A stretch of 20,586 nt of DNA from Massilioclostridium sp965141735 (lineage in GTDB: Bacteria; Bacillota; Clostridia; Oscillospirales; Ruminococcaceae). The notes beneath the pieces are model-generated. The model had not been told where the DNA came from and did no database searches. It was given only the letters and a program-made list of their open reading frames with translations. This document shows positions 14,907-20,586 of this stretch, piece after piece. Positions within the stretch are counted from its first letter, which is position 1; each line of letters begins with the position of its first letter. The position numbers and the translations under genes are program-made. Where the stretch lies: NCBI GenBank assembly GCA_965141735.1, contig CBCSOX010000030.1, forward strand, positions 1-20,586, read 5' to 3'.

Positions 14907-16229
14907 TTAGATAATGCTGAAATACGCATCGTTTTCAAACTTGTCCTTATCCACCGACGCGAGGTAGCGGTTCCACTCGTCCTGCTTGACCTCGAGAAAG
15001 GAGTCGATGATCCGGCGGGGCAGTGCGCTGTGTACAAACTCGCTCTCCCTGGCAACTTCAACTGCGCGCTCGAGAGTACTCGGGAGCATGTCAATGCCTT
15101 TGAGCTGCTCCTCACTCGCGGTGTAGAGGTTGAAATTGGAGGGAGGGCAAAGCATTCTCTTGTGCTGGATGCCGTCGAGGCCCGCCCGGATGAGCAGTGC
15201 AAACGCGAGATAGGGGTTGCAGGAGGGGTCGGAGGAGCGCAGTTCCATGCGGATGTGTCCCTCCTTGGCCGCCGGAATGCGGATGAGCTGAGAGCGGTTC
15301 TGGTGTGACCAGGTGATGAAGTCGGGCGCGTCGTAGTGCCCAAAGCGGTGGTAGGAGTTGGTCAGGGGATTCAAAAAGACGGTGATCTCCCGAATTCGGT
15401 GGAGTACCCCGGCGATAAAGCTCTCCGCTTCTTTGGAGTGCTCCCCACTCTGCCCGCTTTTGAAGATGTTGACCCCGTTTTTCTCGAGCGACATGTTGAT
15501 GTGCAGCCCGCTCCCGCTCGTGTTGCCGAGCGGCTTGGGGAGGAAGGAGGCAAACAGCCCGTTGTTGGCGGCAATCGTCTTGATCACCATCTTGACGGTG
15601 GAGAGATTGTCGGCGGCGCGCAGTGCCCCGCTGTACTCAAAGTCAATTTCGTTCTGGCCCGGTCCCTGCTCGTGATGGGAGCTCTCCGGTTTGATGTCCA
15701 TCCGTTCGAGGGTGAGGCAGATGTCGCGGCGGACATTCTGGCCCTGGTCAAGCGGGGAGATATCGAGGTATCCCGCGTTGTCCTGTGGGATGCGGGTGGG
15801 GCACCCCGTCTCATCGGTCTCAAACAGGTAAAACTCACACTCCGAACCGATTCGGCAGGTGTAGCCTGCGTCAAGGCAGGCGCGCTCCGCCTGCCTCAGA
15901 ATGTAGCGGCCATCCCCCTCGAACGGGGTACCGTCGGGGTAACGGATGTCGCAGAGGAACCGGACCACCCTGCCCTGCTGCGGCCGCCAGGGGAGGACGG
16001 CGAGAGTAGAGGGGTCGGGGAACAAAAAAAGATCGGATTCCTCAATGTTCATAAAGCCTTTGACTGCCGACGCGTCAAACGTCACCCCGTTTGCAAACGC
16101 GTCCTCCAGGGTATCCGCCATGATGGCCAGATTTTTGACCTGTCCGAAGATGTCGCAGAACATCAGCCGGATGAACTTGACATCGTTTTCCTGCACATAT
16201 TGCAGCACTTCGCTGACCGTGTACTCCAT
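14907..16229 (-). CDS. glnA: Glutamine synthetase, type I (divergent form)
   Basis: The 440-residue length is normal for GSI-alpha. The enzyme makes glutamine from glutamate, ammonia and ATP. Motifs seen: FDASAVKGF (51-59), metal ligands in SECEF (E130, E132), SSHHEQGPGQNEID (183-196), GSGLHINMSL with H243, and NRSQLIRIP (311-319). Against my memory of Bacillus subtilis GlnA, the feedback and regulatory Arg62 position (VRIEESD) is N61 here (MNIEESD). The Glu-flap NSYKRLVPGYEAP reads NSYHRFGHYDAP, one residue shorter, with D300 at the conserved catalytic Glu. The start has GGAGG 8 nt upstream. It follows the GXGXG subunit by 45 bp and precedes the ANTAR gene by 34 bp, so it supplies glutamine to the glutamate synthase encoded upstream. 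A gamma-glutamyl ligase with another amine substrate is a less likely alternative. Confidence 0.88.
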   Translation of the reverse strand: MEYTVSEVLQYVQENDVKFIRLMFCDIFGQVKNLAIMADTLEDAFANGVTFDASAVKGFMNIEESDLFLFPDPSTLAVLPWRPQQGRVVRFLCDIRYPDGTPFEGDGRYILRQAERACLDAGYTCRIGSECEFYLFETDETGCPTRIPQDNAGYLDISPLDQGQNVRRDICLTLERMDIKPESSHHEQGPGQNEIDFEYSGALRAADNLSTVKMVIKTIAANNGLFASFLPKPLGNTSGSGLHINMSLEKNGVNIFKSGQSGEHSKEAESFIAGVLHRIREITVFLNPLTNSYHRFGHYDAPDFITWSHQNRSQLIRIPAAKEGHIRMELRSSDPSCNPYLAFALLIRAGLDGIQHKRMLCPPSNFNLYTASEEQLKGIDMLPSTLERAVEVARESEFVHSALPRRIIDSFLEVKQDEWNRYLASVDKDKFENDAYFSII

Positions 16230-16262
16230 GGATCACGCCTCCTACGCTGAATTTCTTTCTTT

Positions 16263-16291
16263 ATTATACACGAGTTAGTTGTGCGTATAAA
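16263..16291 (-). promoter_or_regulatory. Candidate internal promoter in front of glutamine synthetase
   Basis: The minus strand has TATAAT (16263-16268) with TTTATA at 17-bp spacing (16286-16291, a 4 of 6 match to the -35 consensus). It overlaps the last codons of the GXGXG gene and would give a leader of about 27 nt to the glutamine synthetase start. It would let glnA, the ANTAR gene and dapFL be expressed apart from the glutamate synthase genes. Confidence 0.45.
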
Positions 16292-17003
16292 GCTGTTTGT
16301 AGGGATTTTTTGTGTCTGCGGTGAGAACAAAAAAATGATGGCTGAGAATTTCCTCCCGATCCGCGCCGAATTCCGCGCAGTAAGTGTCGATATACGATTG
16401 AATTTGCTGGAGATCCTGTGCAGTGGCGTCGTTCGCCACGACCTGCTTGGGCAGGTCGTGAGGGAGCCGATCGCAGCGCAGATAAATCTTTCCCCCGTGC
16501 ATTCCGGTCCCGCAAAAATACCCGACCGGAATCTTACCCTCGCAGCCGAGGCCGAGCACGATGATGAGCCCGCCCGCCTGGTATTCGCCGAGGAACGAGC
16601 CCGCCGACCCGCCGATGACGAGCACGGGGAGCTTTTCCCGATATGCCTTCATGTGAATGCCGGCCCGGTAGCCCGCATTCCCCTTGACGTAGATCCGGCC
16701 GCCGCGCATCGCGTAGCCAGTCGCGTCGCCGGAGGAGCCGTGAATAAAAATATCCCCGTCGTTCATCGTGTCCCCCGTCGCGTCCTGTGCGTTGCCGTTG
16801 ACCACGATGTGTGCGCCGTCGAGATATGCCCCGAGCGCGTTGCCGGGGGTGCCGTTGACGGTGATTGTTTTGCCCCGGAGCCCGTCGCCGATGAAGCGCT
16901 GGCCGATGCAGTTGTCAATCGTGACCTCCGCATCCTTTGAAGTTCGGATCAGGTTGTTCAGGGTTTTAAAGTGCATGGTGTTGCGCTCTGCGTTGATCAT
17001 CAT
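16275..17003 (-). CDS. Glutamate synthase GXGXG-domain subunit (GltB domain 3 homologue)
   Basis: The 242-residue protein is a right-handed beta-helix with repeated GxxGxxxxGG spacing from about residue 34 to 180 (GNALGAYLDGA, GDATGYAMRGGRI, GNAGYRAGIHM, GSFLGEYQAGG). In single-chain glutamate synthases this is the C-terminal domain of the large subunit; in the archaeal/clostridial split form it is a separate polypeptide that packs against the FMN-binding subunit. A tail of about 60 residues (after CGTGMHGGKIYLR) carries DREEIL and ends YTHN. It starts at ATG 17003, overlapping the upstream oxidoreductase stop by 4 bp (translational coupling), with AGGAGG 9 nt upstream. A second in-frame ATG follows at once, so the start is uncertain by one codon. 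Confidence 0.92.
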   Translation of the reverse strand: MMINAERNTMHFKTLNNLIRTSKDAEVTIDNCIGQRFIGDGLRGKTITVNGTPGNALGAYLDGAHIVVNGNAQDATGDTMNDGDIFIHGSSGDATGYAMRGGRIYVKGNAGYRAGIHMKAYREKLPVLVIGGSAGSFLGEYQAGGLIIVLGLGCEGKIPVGYFCGTGMHGGKIYLRCDRLPHDLPKQVVANDATAQDLQQIQSYIDTYCAEFGADREEILSHHFFVLTADTKNPYKQLYTHN

Positions 17004-18232
17004 ACCTGGGCACCTCCTAAAATTTTGTCGCGTTTTTTCTTGGTATACGCCATGAGCTGGGGTTTTTCCCGCACCAGTTCAAAGTCAATGCTGTCGAGCG
17101 GGATCTGTTCCCGGATGAGGGCGGTGTAAATGCCCGCCCGCTCGATGCACCCGATGAGGATATAGCCAATGAGCCTGTTGTCCTTGGTGAACAGCCGCTT
17201 GTAGTTCTCTTTCCCCTGTACAACAGTATCCTCCCCCTCGTAGCTGCCGGCGGTGATGATGTGCAGCCCGAAAAAACCGATGGCGTTCATCGCAATCGCA
17301 CGGTCATACCGCTTTTTCCCGCCCGCCATGTTGATGCCGGCGCACTCCCCCTGCATGTAGGCGTTGGGAAGGAGGGCGAGCACCCTGCTCTGCCCCGTCG
17401 TGATGTCGAAGCTTTCGGTGCAGTCCCCTGCAGCATAGATGTCTGGGAGACTCGTGGCACAGCGGTCGTCAGTTAGGATTCCGCGCCCTACTTCACCGCC
17501 GATCGACTGGATGAGGCTGGTGTTGGGGCGGACGCCCACCGCGAGCACGAGGACGTCGAATTCCAACGTTTTGCCGCTCTTAAGATGCACCTTACCGGGT
17601 TCAAACCGCTGTACGCTGTCCGAGAGGTGAAACTCGATCCCCTGCCCCTCGATGTGCCGCTGCACCATACGGGAGCCCGGGACGTCGAGAATGCTCGGCA
17701 GGATGCGGTCCGCGAGGTCGACCACCGCGATGGAGCCCACCTTGTCACAGATGCCCTCGGCGCATTTGAGGCCGATGAGCCCCGCACCCACAATAAGCAC
17801 CCGGCTGTTCGGGGTGATGGCCGCTTCGAGCGCCTTGGCGTCGTCGAGCGTCATAAAGGTGAACTGGTTTTTTACCTGGTCGAGCCCCTCCATCGGGGGA
17901 ACAAATGGGCGGGAGCCAGTCGCCACCAGCAGTTTGTCGTAGGGGATGATCTCGTCGTTGTCGAGCAGCAGCTGCTTGCTCTCCCTGCCGATTTTCACCA
18001 CCGCATGGCCGAGCTTTGTCTCCACCCGATTGTGCTCATAAAAGCTGTCCGGTCGATATTTCATCCGCTGCTCATCCGTCTTGCCGTAAAGCAGGTAGGA
18101 GATCAGCGGCCGCGAATAGGTGTGGTGGGGCTCATCTGAAATCAGCGTAATGCTGCCCTCCTGGTCCATCTGCCGGATTCCCTCAATGCAGCCGACTGCC
18201 CCGGCTGAATTTCCAATGATTACATAGTTCAT
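17000..18232 (-). CDS. FAD-dependent NAD(P)H oxidoreductase of the glutamate synthase operon
   Basis: The 410-residue protein is a two-Rossmann pyridine nucleotide-disulfide oxidoreductase. Residues 1-14 form the FAD-binding strand and loop (MNYVIIGNSAGAVG), VLIVGAGLIGLKCAEG (145-160) binds NAD(P)H, and YAAGDC (266-271) closes the FAD site. There is no redox CxxxxC motif, so it belongs with NADH:ferredoxin/rubredoxin or nitrite-reductase-like FAD enzymes rather than thiol reductases. In this operon it probably passes electrons from NAD(P)H through the adjacent Fe-S protein to the glutamate synthase; that role is inferred from context. The ATG at 18232 was chosen over an upstream in-frame start at 18406 because the latter would overlap the Fe-S gene completely. 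GAGAGGTGA precedes the chosen start, only 5 bp after the Fe-S gene stop. Confidence 0.9.
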   Translation of the reverse strand: MNYVIIGNSAGAVGCIEGIRQMDQEGSITLISDEPHHTYSRPLISYLLYGKTDEQRMKYRPDSFYEHNRVETKLGHAVVKIGRESKQLLLDNDEIIPYDKLLVATGSRPFVPPMEGLDQVKNQFTFMTLDDAKALEAAITPNSRVLIVGAGLIGLKCAEGICDKVGSIAVVDLADRILPSILDVPGSRMVQRHIEGQGIEFHLSDSVQRFEPGKVHLKSGKTLEFDVLVLAVGVRPNTSLIQSIGGEVGRGILTDDRCATSLPDIYAAGDCTESFDITTGQSRVLALLPNAYMQGECAGINMAGGKKRYDRAIAMNAIGFFGLHIITAGSYEGEDTVVQGKENYKRLFTKDNRLIGYILIGCIERAGIYTALIREQIPLDSIDFELVREKPQLMAYTKKKRDKILGGAQV

Positions 18233-18237
18233 CCCAA

Positions 18238-18669
18238 TCACCTCTCTTCGTACACGATCGCATTGTTCGGGCAGCAAGCCACGCAGGCCGGCTCCCCGCA
18301 GGAATTTTTCAGGCAGAGCTCGCACTTCTGCACCACCCCGCCCCCGTCCGCCGGCAGGATCGCGCCATAGGGACAGGTTAGGATACAGGTGTAGCACCCC
18401 ACGCACTTTTCCTGGTCAAACAGAATCACCCCATCCTGCACCGACAGCGCCCCAGTGATGCACCCCTTGACACAGAGCGGCTCCTCGCAGTGGCGGCAGG
18501 ACACGGCAAAATTCACCTTATCCCCCTCCTCCACCTGAATCCGCGGGTTGATTTTTACATCTTTTAGCGCTGATGCCATATCGTCCTTGCCCGAATTGGC
18601 AAAGGCGCAGAAATATTCACACCGGTGGCATCCCAGGCACCACTCTTCATTTACATAAATTCGCTTCAT
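18238..18669 (-). CDS. Multi-[4Fe-4S] ferredoxin-like electron-transfer protein
   Basis: The 143-residue protein contains four cysteine clusters: C11-x2-C14-x2-C17-x3-C21; C58-x2-C61-x4-C66-x3-C70; C89-x2-C92-x2-C95-x3-CP; and C116-x2-C119-x4-C124 with further Cys at 129, 132 and 133. This is the pattern of HycB/DmsB-type subunits that carry four [4Fe-4S] clusters. It has no twin-arginine signal, so it acts in the cytoplasm. Encoded 5 bp before the FAD oxidoreductase, it is likely the electron wire between that flavoprotein and the glutamate synthase. The ATG at 18669 has AAAGGTG at good spacing; an in-frame GTG at 18678 lies too close to the ribosome binding site. A long hairpin-rich gap separates it from the FMN subunit gene. 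Confidence 0.9.
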   Translation of the reverse strand: MKRIYVNEEWCLGCHRCEYFCAFANSGKDDMASALKDVKINPRIQVEEGDKVNFAVSCRHCEEPLCVKGCITGALSVQDGVILFDQEKCVGCYTCILTCPYGAILPADGGGVVQKCELCLKNSCGEPACVACCPNNAIVYEER

Positions 18670-18697
18670 CGCACTCACCTTTCTGGGGGTAGGGTTG

Positions 18698-18870
18698 CTG
18701 AGGCGCTGCCTCAGACTCCGGTCAAGGGGATTCTTGAAAGAAGCCCCTTGACAATCCCCAAGAACTTTAGATTACGCTCACCTGAAGGTGGGCGTAATCT
18801 AAAGTTTTCGGGGGTTCTCAGGGGGCCTTTTTCAAAAGACCCCCTGAGCGGGGTTCGGGGCGGAGCCCCG
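18698..18870. repeat. Array of five hairpins filling the intergenic gap (REP/MITE-like)
   Basis: Five consecutive inverted repeats occupy nearly the whole gap between the FMN subunit and Fe-S protein genes. H1, 18698-18714: CTGAGGC/GCCTCAG. H2, 18721-18752: GTCAAGGGG/CCCCTTGAC with inner TTCTT/AAGAA. H3, 18763-18806: two 20-nt arms beginning AACTTTAGATTACGC with one wobble and a TGAA loop. H4, 18817-18848: CTCAGGGGG/CCCCCTGAG with inner CTTTT/AAAAG. H5, 18856-18870: CGGGGC/GCCCCG. The array is roughly symmetrical about H3. It has no coding frame of note. A mobile non-autonomous repeat is the best explanation; in the mRNA it could also act as a processing or attenuation site inside the operon. 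Confidence 0.8.
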
Positions 18871-18877
18871 TCAACTC

Positions 18878-20383
18878 CTACTCCCCTGCGTGTTTGATCC
18901 CGAGGATGTTGAGCTCGGTTTGATTGAGACCGAGGCCGCGGAGCATGAGGCGGTTGCCTCTGAGGGCCTCGATGGAGTTGATCCCCATGCCGCCCATCAT
19001 TTCCTTAATCTCGTGCTCCCAAGCGGTGACAAGGTTAACCAGGCGCTGGGAGCCGAGATCGGGGTTGAGCCGCTTGACAAGCTCGGGGCGCTGGGTGGCA
19101 ATGCCCCAGTTGCACTTGCCGGCGTGGCAGGAGCGGCAGAGGTGGCAGCCGAGGGCGAGCAGGGCGCTGGTTGCGATGTACACCGCGTCTGCGCCGAGTG
19201 CGATCGCCTTGACGACGTCGGCACTGTTGCGGATGCTTCCTCCAACCAAAAGGGAAACATTGCCCCGGATCCCCTCGTCGCGCAGCCGCTGGTCCACGCT
19301 TGCGAGCGCGAGCTCAATCGGGATGCCGACATTGTCCCGGATGCGGGTGGGGGCGGCACCAGTGCCTCCGCGGAAGCCGTCGATGGCGATGATGTCCGCG
19401 CCGCTGCGGGCGATGCCGCTCGCAATGGCGGCAATGTTGTGCACAGCCGCGACCTTGACAATGACCGGCTTTTTGTATTCTGTCGCCTCTTTCAAGGAAA
19501 AGACGAGCTGACGCAGGTCTTCGATGGAATAGATGTCGTGGTGGGGGGCAGGGGAAATGGCGTCCGATCCCTCGGGGATCATCCGGGTGGCCGAGATATC
19601 GCCGACAATTTTGGCGCCGGGGAGGTGCCCGCCAATGCCCGGCTTGGCGCCCTGTCCAATCTTGATCTCGATCGCCGCACCCGCTTCGAGGTATTCCCTG
19701 TGCACGCCAAAACGGCCGGAGGCAACCTGTACAATGGTATTTTTGCCGTACTGATAAAAATCTTCATGCAGGCCGCCCTCTCCGGTGTTGTAATAAATGC
19801 CGAGCTCGGTGGCAGCGCGGGCCAGACTCGCGTGGGCGTTGTAGCTGATCGAGCCGTAGGACATGGCTGAAAATAGAATCGGCACGCTTAAGGTCAGCTG
19901 GGGCGGGAGGTTGTTGACGAGGTTTCCGCATTCATCCCGCTCAACTTTGGTGGGTTTCTGTCCGAGATAGACCTTGGTCTCCATCGGCTCGCGCAGCGGG
20001 TCGATCGAGGGGTTGGTGACCTGGGAGGCGTTGATGAGGATGTTGTCCCAGTAAACAGGAAGCTCCTTAGGGTTTCCCATGGAGGAGAGCAGCACGCCGC
20101 CAGTGCCCGCCTGGCGGTAGACGTCCTGGATATTTTCCGCCTTCCAGTTGGCGTTGTATTTGAATGTGTGGTCGGTTTTGACGATCTTGAGCGCGCGGGT
20201 GGGGCAGAGCGTCACACAGCGGTGGCAGTTGACGCATTTGGAGTCGTCGGCGCGCATCGTCCCGGTCTCGGGGTCATAGGAGTGCACCTCGTTCGCGCAC
20301 TGGCGCTCGCACACCCGGCAGGCAATGCAGCGCTGCGGGTTGCGCACCACTTCGTATTCAGGGTAGATGAAATCAATAGCCAT
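18878..20383 (-). CDS. Glutamate synthase FMN/Fe-S subunit with N-terminal ferredoxin domain (archaeal-type GltB domain 2)
   Basis: The 501-residue protein transfers ammonia to 2-oxoglutarate and reduces the product to glutamate. The N-terminus holds two [4Fe-4S] motifs (C19-x2-C22-x2-C25-x3-C29 and C50-x2-C53-x2-C56-x3-C60). The rest is the Glu_synthase TIM barrel: GQGAKPGIGGHLPGAK (244-258), DGFRGGTGAAPT (335-346, FMN/oxoglutarate region), VGGSIRNSADVVKAIALGADAV (FMN phosphate site), and C413-x5-C419-x4-C424, which matches the 3Fe-4S ligands of the family. Length and added ferredoxin domain are those of the archaeal/clostridial stand-alone synthase subunit. CTGGAGGA precedes the ATG at 20383. 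It lies 31 bp after the amidotransferase gene; ammonia would be channelled from that subunit. Confidence 0.95.
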   Translation of the reverse strand: MAIDFIYPEYEVVRNPQRCIACRVCERQCANEVHSYDPETGTMRADDSKCVNCHRCVTLCPTRALKIVKTDHTFKYNANWKAENIQDVYRQAGTGGVLLSSMGNPKELPVYWDNILINASQVTNPSIDPLREPMETKVYLGQKPTKVERDECGNLVNNLPPQLTLSVPILFSAMSYGSISYNAHASLARAATELGIYYNTGEGGLHEDFYQYGKNTIVQVASGRFGVHREYLEAGAAIEIKIGQGAKPGIGGHLPGAKIVGDISATRMIPEGSDAISPAPHHDIYSIEDLRQLVFSLKEATEYKKPVIVKVAAVHNIAAIASGIARSGADIIAIDGFRGGTGAAPTRIRDNVGIPIELALASVDQRLRDEGIRGNVSLLVGGSIRNSADVVKAIALGADAVYIATSALLALGCHLCRSCHAGKCNWGIATQRPELVKRLNPDLGSQRLVNLVTAWEHEIKEMMGGMGINSIEALRGNRLMLRGLGLNQTELNILGIKHAGE

Positions 20384-20414
20384 ATCGTAAATTCCTCCAG
20401 TTTCGGAAGTTCTC

Positions 20415-20586
20415 TTATATTGTGACGCCGGGGTTGAGCCGGACGATAACCGGCTCGCCCCCCTTGGGGGACCAAAGCCTGTCGAGTTGCGGCTCGACGA
20501 TGCGGATGGCGCACTCCTCGCTCGCTATGTAGACCCGGTCTCCCCGCTCGCCCACTACCATGGAGCGGAGCTTGAGCCGGTCGTTG
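20415..20586 (-). CDS. Glutamate synthase amidotransferase (GATase class II) subunit, C-terminal end only
   Basis: Only the last 57 codons are in the window; the start lies beyond the right edge. The frame reads NDRLKLRSMVVGERGD, then VYIASEECAIR and GGEPVIVRLNPGV before a TAA at 20415-20417. This resembles the end of class II glutamine amidotransferase domains of split glutamate synthases (RLxLRPMVxGExxD, YxASEExAI). It would release ammonia from glutamine for the synthase subunit encoded next. The catalytic N-terminal Cys cannot be checked here. Position at the head of the known gene order supports the call. Confidence 0.82.
   Translation of the reverse strand, partial: NDRLKLRSMVVGERGDRVYIASEECAIRIVEPQLDRLWSPKGGEPVIVRLNPGVTI

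Noticed and set aside
14568..16250. Plus-strand open frames of 246 and 304 residues
   Set aside because: They are antisense to the ANTAR regulator and glutamine synthetase, with no independent support.
18233..18406. N-terminal extension of the FAD oxidoreductase
   Set aside because: The extra 58 residues overlap the Fe-S protein gene in another frame and precede a perfect Rossmann start (MNYVIIGNSAG) with its own ribosome binding site.
18890..19870. 326-residue plus-strand open frame
   Set aside because: Antisense shadow of the glutamate synthase FMN subunit.

Overview
The window looks like a chromosomal piece of an anaerobic, moderately GC-rich Firmicute of the Clostridia, most likely a gut Oscillospirales/Ruminococcaceae-type bacterium. 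The evidence is AGGAGG ribosome binding sites, an archaeal-type split ferredoxin-linked glutamate synthase operon, an ANTAR regulator next to glutamine synthetase, the DapL route to meso-diaminopimelate, and large modular surface glycosidases. No rRNA, tRNA, CRISPR array or prophage was seen.

Left half (1-10950), glycan degradation. A very large secreted GH78-type alpha-L-rhamnosidase is encoded on the minus strand and runs off the left edge. A 1565-residue, cell-wall-associated GH95-type enzyme (alpha-L-fucosidase/alpha-L-galactosidase family) is encoded on the plus strand. The two are divergent. Between them lie an AT-rich regulatory region and a small cysteine-rich gene of unknown function on the minus strand. 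Both enzymes carry F5/8C (discoidin) modules and the same type of helical FIVAR-like tail, so they look like partners that attack rhamnose- and fucose- or L-galactose-bearing plant or host glycans at the cell surface. The GH95 gene ends in a strong intrinsic terminator.

Middle (10950-12238), about 1.3 kb without an intact gene. It holds a decayed IS200/IS605-family tnpA, recognised only by reading through stops and a frameshift, followed by a series of hairpins, one of which has the form of a plus-strand terminator.

Right half (12239-20586), one long minus-strand nitrogen operon. In transcription order it contains: the end of a glutamate synthase amidotransferase subunit; the FMN/Fe-S synthase subunit with an N-terminal ferredoxin domain; an array of five hairpins filling the next intergenic gap; a multi-[4Fe-4S] electron-transfer protein; an FAD/NAD(P)H oxidoreductase; the GXGXG subunit; a divergent type I glutamine synthetase; an ANTAR regulator whose receiver domain lacks the phosphoacceptor aspartate; DapF; and DapL. 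Together these genes assimilate ammonia into glutamine and glutamate and then spend glutamate as amino donor in the last steps to meso-diaminopimelate, for peptidoglycan and lysine.

The most unusual points are the putative non-phosphorylatable ANTAR regulator, the active-site or regulatory substitutions in the glutamine synthetase and the GH95 enzyme, the hairpin array inside the operon, and the symmetrical operator-like site at the rhamnosidase start site.
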